Both the position numbers and the translations under genes were made by a program. From the NCBI GenBank assembly GCA_025210555.1, contig JAOARL010000028.1, forward strand, positions 1 through 47,387: 47,387 bases of DNA, given 5' to 3'. Under the pieces are notes generated by a model. It was given only the letters and a program-made list of their open reading frames with translations, was not told where the DNA came from and made no database searches. Shown here piece by piece: positions 33,825 to 41,724 of the stretch; the stretch's first letter is position 1; every line of letters starts with the position of its first letter. The stretch comes from Clostridia bacterium (GTDB lineage: Bacteria; Bacillota; Clostridia; Lachnospirales; JAOARL01).

Positions 33825-35372
33825 TTGAAAAAAACTAGAATTTTTAGTAGAGGAGGTGAAAATATAGAAAAAATAAATGAGTGGCTTAAGGATATGGTTG
33901 AATATCAAAAGGAAGCTGACATTATATCTAAAGAGGTTAAAGATGCATTAAATAATTTTAGTGTTGGAGATAGCCAAAAAAAAGAAATTATTAAAACTTA
34001 CATACTAAATCTAATATATAAGGAAAATAAAATACAGGAAGTATATAAGTATTTTAATTTTGACAATGATGAACTAATGTCAGTTGAAGATAAATTTAAT
34101 TTGTTACTATATAGCTATTGTAAGAGGTATGGAGCTAATGCATTTATAAAAATTATAGAAAAGTATAAATTGAATTTGTTAAGAAAAAAAGGAAATGCTA
34201 ATTATTATTATATTGATGAAAGTGACATACTCTTGATATATGAAAAAGAAAAATTAGAATTAACAAAAGAAGATAAAGTAAAAATTTCAGTCCAAAAGAT
34301 TTATTCTAAATATAAAGGGTTAGGAGTAATAGATGAGCTACTAAGTTTGAATATAGATGGAATATCAGGTGGGGTGAGTAATAAGGTAGATGGTTTTGAA
34401 ACTGTATGGATCTTTTATAAGGGAAATATGATGCACCTTGAATTTTTGAAGTTTAGCAATGAGGAGTTAAAGAGAGTATGCGAAAATCTTTATAGATACA
34501 ATACATTAAAACAGTTATCTAAAAGAACAGGATATGTAATTAGTAAAATGAAAGATGGGTCAAGGGTTGTGGTTGCTAGACCGGAATTTGGAGAAGATTG
34601 GATGTTCTTTGTAAGAAAGTTTAACATAACGGATAAAAACATGTTAGATATAATTACTGGAAACGGCTCAGAAGATGTAGTTAAAATTTTAAGGTTTTTG
34701 GTTAAAGGAAGTAGGAATATAGCTATAACAGGACAGCAAGGTGTAGGTAAAACTACATTGTTAACATTGCTTGTTGAATATATATATGATATCTACCCTA
34801 TAAGAATTTTTGAAACAAATTTTGAATTAAATGCAAGAAAACTGTATAGCAATAAGAATATATGCTCTTTCCAAGAAACAGAAGAAATATGTATAAAAAA
34901 GGCTTTGGATTTTGGTAAGAAGACAGATGGAGCAGTAACTATAATTGGAGAGGTTTCAAATGATCAGGTGGCGGCACACATAATAGAAATTGCACAAGTA
35001 GCAAGCCGATTTACTATATTTACACATCATGCAAAAAAATTTGAACATTTAGTCATGTCACTTAGGAATTCACTTATTAATATAGGAAGTTTTAAAAATG
35101 AGGAAATAGCTAAGGAACAGGTTATAAGCATATTGGAATTTGATGTTCATATTGAAAAAGATTTTTATGGTAAGAGATATATAAGCAGAATAACAGAATG
35201 TATTAAGTTAGAAAATGACAGATATAGAGAAATTAATATTGTAGAAAATGAAGAAGGTGAATTTAAGTTTAAAAATGCTATTAGTAAAGAAAAAACAAAT
35301 GAGATGATGAGAGAAATGTCAAAGGAAGATAGAGATGAATTTAAATATTGGATTAAATCAATTTATCATTAG
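33825..35372 (+). CDS. CpaF/TadA-like secretion ATPase
   Basis: Up to 515 residues. Walker A is GQQGVGKTT (303-311). The Walker B region reads AVTIIGEVSNDQ (GEVS at 375-378), followed by FTHHAKKFEHLVMSLRNSL, where CpaF proteins have the histidine-box TTIHANSP...RL. The N-terminal domain is divergent. The catalytic glutamate (E376) is kept, but the arginine that usually follows in GEVR is Ser378. The open frame begins at TTG 33825, which has no ribosome site. A perfect AGGAGGTG (33851-33858) instead precedes an in-frame ATA at 33864, which may be the true, unusual start (502 residues). It overlaps the next gene by 38 bases. Predicted motor of a Tad/type II-like machine. Confidence 0.88.
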   Translation: MKKTRIFSRGGENIEKINEWLKDMVEYQKEADIISKEVKDALNNFSVGDSQKKEIIKTYILNLIYKENKIQEVYKYFNFDNDELMSVEDKFNLLLYSYCKRYGANAFIKIIEKYKLNLLRKKGNANYYYIDESDILLIYEKEKLELTKEDKVKISVQKIYSKYKGLGVIDELLSLNIDGISGGVSNKVDGFETVWIFYKGNMMHLEFLKFSNEELKRVCENLYRYNTLKQLSKRTGYVISKMKDGSRVVVARPEFGEDWMFFVRKFNITDKNMLDIITGNGSEDVVKILRFLVKGSRNIAITGQQGVGKTTLLTLLVEYIYDIYPIRIFETNFELNARKLYSNKNICSFQETEEICIKKALDFGKKTDGAVTIIGEVSNDQVAAHIIEIAQVASRFTIFTHHAKKFEHLVMSLRNSLINIGSFKNEEIAKEQVISILEFDVHIEKDFYGKRYISRITECIKLENDRYREINIVENEEGEFKFKNAISKEKTNEMMREMSKEDRDEFKYWIKSIYH

Positions 35373-36519
35373 TTTTACTGGGCTTATTTTCATATTAGAA
35401 ATATTGAAAAACATGATAGCAAGTGAACAAAAAAGTAAAAAATATTTGAAGGTACTATTAGAAACTCCAAATTACATAAAAAAGGTGAAGCATAAATATT
35501 ATTACAAACATATAATAGATGATGATGAAGTTGCAGAAATAAACAACAATCAAACTTTAAACTTTATTAAGGAAATAATATATTTATCAAAAGAGTATGG
35601 TGATATAAAAGAGAATGGTAAGTCAATTTTTATAAGTAATCTTAACCTAATGATTGAGTATATGAAAATGGAAGAGTTTAAATATAAGCTTAGAAAATAT
35701 TTTTTCAAAGGGGCAAATTGGGCTTTGGTGTTACCAATAATAATGTTACTACCAAGCAAAGGAATAGTTACGGGGATTTTTCCAGAATTAGATGAATATT
35801 TTAGTAGGGCTGAGTATTATTCAAGTGTTTTGTTGTTCTTTATAATTACATATTTTGTTTTTTTGATGGTAAACAATGTGGTTATGTTAAATATTAATAG
35901 AACTATTGTAAGCGTTAATTATATATTAGTTTTTTTTGCAATAATATTATTAAGAAATATAAGTTTAATAATATTGGCATTAATTGTTGGTATAATATAC
36001 ATTAAATGCTTAAAAGCATATAAGAAAAAAAGTTATGAAGAGCAGAAGAATAATGAAGTTTTTAAAATGAATATAGTTATAGATATTTTAAAAAATTACA
36101 CTAATATTGGTGTTAGAGATTTTAGTATTTGGGCTATTAAATTTTGTGAAATAGACAGCAATAAATTTGAAAAATTTGTTAGTAATTATGAAAGCGGAAG
36201 TGTAAGAGAATTAGATAATTTAATTAATAGTATAGATAACATTGAACTTAAAGAAATGCTAGAAGCATTTAGAAATATTGAAAATGGAATGGATGTTAAA
36301 ACGGCATTTGAATATATTGAGATGGAAAGAGAATTTATAAAAACAACTAAAAAAAATAGAGATGATCTATATATAAAGGCTATTAAAATGTTTATTGAAA
36401 TTGTTGGAGTTATTCCATTTTATGTTCTCGTTATAATAAATATAGTTTTACCTATAGTTGTAATGGGAATAAAAGAATTAGAAGAATTAATGGATGTATT
36501 AAAAGGAGGTGTAATGTGA
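35335..36519 (+). CDS. TadB/TadC-like membrane protein
   Basis: 394 residues. Membrane helices at about 9-25, 130-150, 165-190, 193-225 and 350-378. The cytoplasmic part between the later helices (VIDILKNYTNIGVRDFSIWA...LEAFRNIENGMDVKTAFEYIE) resembles the type II secretion F domain of TadB/TadC. Overlap with the ATPase gene and the order ATPase-then-membrane-protein support this. AAAGGAAG lies six bases before the ATG although the start is inside the preceding gene. Only one such protein is present; classical Tad loci have both TadB and TadC. Confidence 0.78.
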   Translation: MNLNIGLNQFIISFTGLIFILEILKNMIASEQKSKKYLKVLLETPNYIKKVKHKYYYKHIIDDDEVAEINNNQTLNFIKEIIYLSKEYGDIKENGKSIFISNLNLMIEYMKMEEFKYKLRKYFFKGANWALVLPIIMLLPSKGIVTGIFPELDEYFSRAEYYSSVLLFFIITYFVFLMVNNVVMLNINRTIVSVNYILVFFAIILLRNISLIILALIVGIIYIKCLKAYKKKSYEEQKNNEVFKMNIVIDILKNYTNIGVRDFSIWAIKFCEIDSNKFEKFVSNYESGSVRELDNLINSIDNIELKEMLEAFRNIENGMDVKTAFEYIEMEREFIKTTKKNRDDLYIKAIKMFIEIVGVIPFYVLVIINIVLPIVVMGIKELEELMDVLKGGVM

Positions 36520-36929
36520 GTGAAAATTTGCAAAAGGTAATATTTATGGGAGCTAGTATTTTGATGACAGTTGCCATAATTGCAGTCGGTATGAGGGTTT
36601 TTTCAACTGCCAATAGAATTGTTGAAGATTCTGAACAGGAAATGGTTAAAATGCATATAGACTTATCAAATAGTAAATTTGACACATATGACAATTCTAA
36701 ATGCAAAGGATATGAAGTGCTGAATGTTATAAAGATGATAAAAGATGAAGATATAATTGTTAAAGTTGAAACCACAGAAGGTGTAGAAGTTACTTATGAT
36801 AAAGATAACGAATATAGCATAGTAAGTGAACAAGATAATAATTACATAAATCCATTAGGTAATTTTGCATCTAATATAATATATAATGGCAATGATGTCG
36901 TGTCAGAATTGATATTTGAACAAATATAA
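36516..36929 (+). CDS. Small protein with N-terminal helix, pilin-like position
   Basis: 137 residues. A hydrophobic segment at about 7-28 (VIFMGASILMTVAIIAVGMRVF) directly after a short polar start, then a polar domain. The layout resembles pseudopilins, but no classical prepilin cleavage site (G then F-T-L-I-E) is seen. The start is GTG 36516, overlapping the previous stop (GTGA) behind AAAGGAGGTG. Its stop overlaps the next start (TAATG). Probably a subunit or assembly factor of the cluster. Confidence 0.72.
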   Translation: MSENLQKVIFMGASILMTVAIIAVGMRVFSTANRIVEDSEQEMVKMHIDLSNSKFDTYDNSKCKGYEVLNVIKMIKDEDIIVKVETTEGVEVTYDKDNEYSIVSEQDNNYINPLGNFASNIIYNGNDVVSELIFEQI

Positions 36930-37336
36930 TGAATGATATTGTAGGAAATTTATTTTCTGTGTTTTTTCTAACTATAGTATATTTAGTAATCGTAACATTC
37001 CCCATAAAACAATACATGTTTTTAGAAAAAACTAGATATTTAAATTTTGAAATAAAATCCATTGTAGACGAAGCTGTTGTTACAGGTAATTTAAATGAAA
37101 GAAAAATAAGTGTCTTAAAGAAGAAGATAAATAAAATGGATATAAACGGGAAAATAAAAATAATATATTATAAAAAAAGAATTTTGTATAATGAAAATAA
37201 TAATTCGTATAGTGTTTTGTATGAATATAGTGATAATATTGAGAATATGAATAAAGGCGATAAAATATATATGACTTTTGAAGGGAAAAAGCACTATATA
37301 AAATACGGAGGATATATATTAAATGAGTATAAGTAA
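36929..37336 (+). CDS. Small protein with N-terminal helix, TadE-like position
   Basis: 135 residues. A hydrophobic segment at about 9-25 (SVFFLTIVYLVIVTFPI) is followed by a basic and strand-rich external domain (KIKIIYYKKRILYNENNNSYSVLYEYS). The family is not recognised; size, topology and place resemble the minor pilins TadE/TadF. The ATG overlaps the previous stop by one base and the 3' end overlaps the next gene by 14 bases, so all cluster genes are coupled. Confidence 0.7.
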   Translation: MNDIVGNLFSVFFLTIVYLVIVTFPIKQYMFLEKTRYLNFEIKSIVDEAVVTGNLNERKISVLKKKINKMDINGKIKIIYYKKRILYNENNNSYSVLYEYSDNIENMNKGDKIYMTFEGKKHYIKYGGYILNEYK

Positions 37337-37664
37337 AAGTACAATTGTGTTAACAATTGTGCTTTTTTCTTCTATTTTGCAATTAGAAGTTAAAAGTATA
37401 AAAAATTTAAGCGGAGTATATGAAGCAAGTTTTATTGAAGGAAAAGAAAAAATGAATATCAGCAGTGAATACCTAACTATAATAGAGCCAGTTGGAATTG
37501 AAGAATTAGAACTCCTATCAGAAAATAAAATTGTTGAAAAGATGGAATTATATAAATCTAATTATAAGTTTGGATATATTTTAAATAATAAGGGGAAATA
37601 TATTATATATTTGAATAAATATGCAAGGAGCAGATTTGATATAAAAAAATGTGAGAATAGATAA
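37323..37664 (+). CDS. Small protein with signal-like N-terminus, last gene of the Tad-like cluster
   Basis: 113 residues. Residues about 6-22 (STIVLTIVLFSSILQLE) form a signal peptide or anchor; the remainder is a small domain of unknown fold (YLTIIEPVGIEELELLSENKIVEKMELY). GGAGG precedes the ATG at 11 bases. The first codons contain a strong terminator-like hairpin (37335-37368), so expression may be attenuated, or the cluster transcript may end here and this ORF may be little expressed. Confidence 0.6.
   Translation: MSISKSTIVLTIVLFSSILQLEVKSIKNLSGVYEASFIEGKEKMNISSEYLTIIEPVGIEELELLSENKIVEKMELYKSNYKFGYILNNKGKYIIYLNKYARSRFDIKKCENR
37335..37368 (+). terminator. Terminator-like hairpin inside a coding region
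   Basis: AAAAGTACAATTGT-GTTA-ACAATTGTGCTTTT, a 14-pair stem with one U-G pair, followed by TTTTTT in total. It covers codons 5-15 of the last cluster gene. Confidence 0.7.
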
Positions 37665-37670
37665 TAAATA

Positions 37671-37679
37671 TGTTATAAT
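37671..37679 (+). promoter_or_regulatory. Extended -10 promoter of the CPBP gene
   Basis: TGTTATAAT, a perfect extended -10, about 30 bases before the ATG at 37708. Confidence 0.5.
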
Positions 37680-37707
37680 TTAAGAATAGTAGAGAAAGGT
37701 GATAATT

Positions 37708-38502
37708 ATGGATAAATTCAAGAAAATTTTAGTAATGTTTTTGGGAATGTTGATGTTTAATGTATTTTGGGCAAGTTTGATAACTTTTATATTTAAAAGA
37801 TTTTTCTTTTTTGAAAGTATAGATGATATTGGTGGGAACTATATATTTATATTACTTATGACGTTATTAAGTGTTATATATATTAATATACTTAAAGTTG
37901 ATAAGTGTAAACCAGATTTACATAAGATATTGCACACATTAATGGGAGTTCTTCTAGGAATGACAACCCTTATAGTTGTAGGAACGTTGAACTTATCTAA
38001 CTTTGACTTTTTTGGAATTGATGTTTATTCAAGTTTTGAAATAATATTATCGCTTATAATAACATTAATTTTTTCAGTTGCTTCAGCCTTTGCAGAGGAA
38101 TTAATTTTTAGAGGATATATGCAGCAAAAAATGAGCGAATACTTAATAAAAGAGGGCGCGATATTTATAAGCTCAATATTTATGGCTCTTTATATGTATA
38201 GTTTAGGATATGGATATTTATTAAGTATAGCATTCTTATTTATAAGTATAATGCTTGGATATATATATGAAGTAACTAACACAATATTTGTGTCTTTTGG
38301 ATATAATTTAATGATAAAATTTGGATTTTTATCATTAATAAGAGTTTTTAAATATAAGTACGTTATTTTACCTGGAATTTTAAATTATAAAATGGGAATA
38401 GATAACGGAGTTATAATATTAATTTCTATGCATATATTAATAGTTGTGACATTGATATTTATCGAAAAGAAACATGTAATAAAAAAATTTTTTGAGGATT
38501 AA
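37708..38502 (+). CDS. CPBP-fold membrane protein lacking catalytic histidines
   Basis: 264 residues with about seven to eight membrane helices. Motif 1 of CPBP (CAAX prenyl protease 2-like/Abi) intramembrane proteases is intact: E130-E131-L-I-F-R135. Motif 2, normally F-x-x-x-H, reads F158-M-A-L-Y162. Motif 3, normally H-x-x-x-N, reads S196-F-G-Y-N200. Both metal-ligand histidines are thus absent, so protease activity is doubtful. I chose ATG 37708 (AAAGGTGAT upstream) over GTG 37699. It follows the Tad-like cluster and has its own promoter and terminator. Confidence 0.82.
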   Translation: MDKFKKILVMFLGMLMFNVFWASLITFIFKRFFFFESIDDIGGNYIFILLMTLLSVIYINILKVDKCKPDLHKILHTLMGVLLGMTTLIVVGTLNLSNFDFFGIDVYSSFEIILSLIITLIFSVASAFAEELIFRGYMQQKMSEYLIKEGAIFISSIFMALYMYSLGYGYLLSIAFLFISIMLGYIYEVTNTIFVSFGYNLMIKFGFLSLIRVFKYKYVILPGILNYKMGIDNGVIILISMHILIVVTLIFIEKKHVIKKFFED

Positions 38503-38525
38503 AGCATAACAAAGTTATGCTTTTT
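38501..38525 (+). terminator. Intrinsic terminator of the CPBP gene
   Basis: AAAGCATAAC-AAA-GTTATGCTTT with a T run, overlapping the stop codon. Confidence 0.92.
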
Positions 38526-38583
38526 CATTTTTTTGTAACATAAACAAATAATGACGATAATATAATAAAGTAAAGGAGTTAAT

Positions 38584-39663
38584 ATGAATAAAATAGTTGT
38601 GTTTTGTATAATTACATTATTACTTACTGCTTGTAGTGGTCCTGAAACAAGCCTTAAAAACCCTAGAAATGAAAAAGAAGAAAAATTCATACACAATTTA
38701 ATATATAAAAGAATAAGTTATGATGATAATTTAATATATCTTAAGCTGAAAGATGGATATGAGAAAGTGACATATGAAAATCTTATTGATGATGAAAGAA
38801 AAGAAATTTTATTTTATTACGCAAAAGATTCTGGAGCACAAGGTATTTATATATTAAGAGATACGGGTAAAAGCTGGGAAGATGTATTTAATTTTGAAGA
38901 AAAAAATATAAGGTTAAAGGGAATAAGTTTATTTGGAAGTAAATTTGCTTTGGAATATAAAAAAGATGGAAAAGACTATATATCCGGCTTTGAATATAAA
39001 GAAGGAATGAAGGAAATATTTAAATATGAAGGAGATATGGTTTTGTATGATAATGGTAAATTCATTATAAATAATAAAAAAAATAAGAATATTACTATAG
39101 TTAACGAAAAATTAGAAGAATATAAGTACTATTATCCATATGATCTTTTTGAAATATATGAAATGAAGGCTAAGCAAGATAAAATTGCCATAATTGGAGA
39201 TACGAGCAAGGGAAGCATGCTATATGTTTTTAGTAAAGGAAATACTAATAAGTATGTTGCTAGTTATGGTAAGGTAGATTCGATTCAAGGTATAAGAAAT
39301 ATTACTGAAAAAAATATAGAACTTAAAAACTCAACATATATTGATGTATATAGGTCAATTAATAACCAAATTGATAAAAATGGAGTTAAATATATAGATT
39401 CTGAAGTTGAATTTGAAGTTCCTGTTAAGGAAATGAAAGTAGAAAAAGATAGGACTAGATTACACGTTAAAACTCAAAACAAATCGATAGCTACAATAGA
39501 TATAATAGATACGCAAAACGAGTATACTTATTTTGTGAATGCAAAAGGTAAGTATTTAGGAAGTATAGATAATAAAATATATTTTCTAAGAGAAAATATA
39601 AATAAAGATGTTAAAAATAGTATAGTAAATACATTTATAATAAGAGGTGATAGTAATGATTAA
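38584..39663 (+). CDS. Lipoprotein of a two-component operon
   Basis: 359 residues. Signal peptide with lipobox LLTAC (C17), so it is lipid-anchored outside the membrane. The mature part is strand-rich with repeated short blades (AKQDKIAIIGD..., KFIINNKKNKNITIVNEK), suggesting a beta-propeller; the family is not recognised. AAAGGAG precedes the ATG. It overlaps the response regulator by eight bases, placing it in one operon with the regulator and kinase, so it may be an accessory sensor. Confidence 0.82.
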   Translation: MNKIVVFCIITLLLTACSGPETSLKNPRNEKEEKFIHNLIYKRISYDDNLIYLKLKDGYEKVTYENLIDDERKEILFYYAKDSGAQGIYILRDTGKSWEDVFNFEEKNIRLKGISLFGSKFALEYKKDGKDYISGFEYKEGMKEIFKYEGDMVLYDNGKFIINNKKNKNITIVNEKLEEYKYYYPYDLFEIYEMKAKQDKIAIIGDTSKGSMLYVFSKGNTNKYVASYGKVDSIQGIRNITEKNIELKNSTYIDVYRSINNQIDKNGVKYIDSEVEFEVPVKEMKVEKDRTRLHVKTQNKSIATIDIIDTQNEYTYFVNAKGKYLGSIDNKIYFLRENINKDVKNSIVNTFIIRGDSND

Positions 39664-40333
39664 AATTTTAGTTGTTGAAGATGAAGAATCAATAAGAAAA
39701 TTGTTAGAAGTTAATTTGAAAAGAGAAGGTTATGATGTTTATGTGGCATCAACAGGAGAAGAAGGATTAGAGATTATAGAGAAAACAAAGATTAATATAG
39801 CGCTACTAGATTGGATGTTGCCTGGCATTCAAGGTATTGATGTTTGTAAAAAGATAAAGGAAAGTAGCAAGGAAGTTGGAATAATAATGTTAACGGCTAA
39901 AGCTATGGAAGATGATAAAGTGTTAGGCTTAAAAGTAGGAGCTGATGATTATGTATCTAAACCATTTAGTGTAAATGAATTAATGGCGAGAGTAGAAGCT
40001 CTAGGTAGAAGAATTAATGGAACTGAAAAGGAAGTTGAAATAAAAGGCATTAAATTAAATTTAGAAGAAAGAACTATTTATAAAGAAGGAAAGAATATTC
40101 AGGTTACACCAACAGAATATGAAATAATAAAGTTACTTTTCCTAAATAAAGATAAAGCTGTAAGTAGAGATGAAGTTTTAGATGAAATATGGGGCGTGAA
40201 TTATGTAGGAGATCTTAAAATTGTTGACGTTAATATAAGGAGAATAAGATCTAAAATTGAAGAAGATGATAAAAATCCAAAAATTATAGAGACTGTATGG
40301 GGATATGGATATAAAGTAAAAGAGAGTGAATAA
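39656..40333 (+). CDS. OmpR/PhoB-family response regulator
   Basis: 225 residues. Receiver domain with VEDEE, phosphoacceptor D52 (ALLDWMLPG), LTAKA and VSKPFS; winged-helix output domain (VTPTEYEIIKLLF, VDVNIRRIRSKIE, ETVWGYGYKVKE). I chose ATG 39656 behind AGAGGTGA. Two bases separate it from the kinase gene. Confidence 0.95.
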   Translation: MIKILVVEDEESIRKLLEVNLKREGYDVYVASTGEEGLEIIEKTKINIALLDWMLPGIQGIDVCKKIKESSKEVGIIMLTAKAMEDDKVLGLKVGADDYVSKPFSVNELMARVEALGRRINGTEKEVEIKGIKLNLEERTIYKEGKNIQVTPTEYEIIKLLFLNKDKAVSRDEVLDEIWGVNYVGDLKIVDVNIRRIRSKIEEDDKNPKIIETVWGYGYKVKESE

Positions 40334-40335
40334 GT

Positions 40336-41715
40336 ATGAGTATAAAAAGTAGAATTATATATAGTTATGTGTTAATAATAACCTTCATAGCACTGGTGTG
40401 TGAAGGTATATTTTTGTATGAATTAAATAAATATTATTATGTATCTACTATAAGTGATTTTACTAAAGAACTTGAAAATGATATTAAATACTATGAAAAA
40501 TATTATAATTTTTCAGGGATAGATAAACTAGCCAATGATTTCAAGAGTGACTTTAAATATGATAGAAATAGAGAAAAGCAAATTATAAACGAAAAGGGTA
40601 TGATTATACTCTCTAGTAATTTAATAAAGCGAAATGTTGAAGTGATGCAAAAGGATTATTTTACATCACTTAAAGGAAGAGTTGGAGTATATAAAGGATA
40701 TGGTAATAAAAGTGATAATGAGATAATTGCGGTATCTGTTCCAATAAAAAGCAATGATGTTGTAGTTGGAAGTATAAGACTAGTTACAGATATAACAGAA
40801 GTCAATGATATAGTTCTTAAGCAAACAATATTATCAATTGGAATTATGTTAGCTATAATAGGAATTGTATGGGTCTTTTCTGTGTTTTTGGTTAGAGAGA
40901 TAACGGATCCTATAGAGAAAATAATTGATGATGTTAATGAAGTTGCAAAAGGTAATTATAATGTTAAATTTAACGTTTCAGAAAAAAATAAAGAGTTTAG
41001 AGTGCTTGCAGATAGTATGACAAACATGATAAATGAAATATTAAGAACAAGAAAATTAAAGAATGAATTTATATCATCTATATCACATGAGATAAAGACC
41101 CCATTAACTTCTATAAAAGGGTGGAGTGAAACAATATCATATGACAGTGAGAAAAACTCAGAATTAGTTAATGATGGAATAGGAATTATTAGTAATGAAA
41201 GTGATAGACTGATAGGACTTGTTGAAGAATTATTAGACTTTTCAAAGTATGAACAAAATCAAATAGTGTTAAATGTAAGAGAAAGTTCAATAAAGGAATT
41301 AATAAAAAATATAAGTAAGCAATATAAGAACATACTTAGTTCTAAAGATGTGAAATTAGAAACTAAATTTAAACATAAGAGAGATGTTATATCGTTAGAT
41401 GAGTCAAAAATGTATCAAGTTTTAATAAACATAGTTGATAATGCTGTGAAATTTAAAAAAGAAAATAATTCAAAAATTAATATAGTAGTGTATGAGGAAA
41501 AAGAAAATGTTATAATTAGTATTAAAGATAATGGAATAGGACTTACTAATGAGGACCGTGAAAAAATATTCGATAAGTTCTACAAAGTTAATGTTAATAA
41601 AAATGGAAGTGGTATAGGACTATCAGTAGTAAAGGAAATAATTAGTCTTCATAAATTTGAAATAGAAGTTAAAAGTGAATTAGATAAGTATACTGAATTT
41701 AAAATAATTATGTAG
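40336..41715 (+). CDS. Sensor histidine kinase
   Basis: 459 residues. Helix 1 at about 8-27, an external sensor of roughly 135 residues, helix 2 at about 165-186, HAMP (REITDPIEKIIDDVNEVAKG), H251 in SSISHEIKTPLTSI, an ATPase domain with NIVDNAVKF, DNGIGL and GSGIGLSVVKEI. It is the partner of the regulator upstream; the preceding lipoprotein could feed it a signal. The next gene (rmuC) starts ten bases after the stop, so the operon probably continues. Confidence 0.94.
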   Translation: MSIKSRIIYSYVLIITFIALVCEGIFLYELNKYYYVSTISDFTKELENDIKYYEKYYNFSGIDKLANDFKSDFKYDRNREKQIINEKGMIILSSNLIKRNVEVMQKDYFTSLKGRVGVYKGYGNKSDNEIIAVSVPIKSNDVVVGSIRLVTDITEVNDIVLKQTILSIGIMLAIIGIVWVFSVFLVREITDPIEKIIDDVNEVAKGNYNVKFNVSEKNKEFRVLADSMTNMINEILRTRKLKNEFISSISHEIKTPLTSIKGWSETISYDSEKNSELVNDGIGIISNESDRLIGLVEELLDFSKYEQNQIVLNVRESSIKELIKNISKQYKNILSSKDVKLETKFKHKRDVISLDESKMYQVLINIVDNAVKFKKENNSKINIVVYEEKENVIISIKDNGIGLTNEDREKIFDKFYKVNVNKNGSGIGLSVVKEIISLHKFEIEVKSELDKYTEFKIIM

Positions 41716-41724
41716 GGGGAGAAT

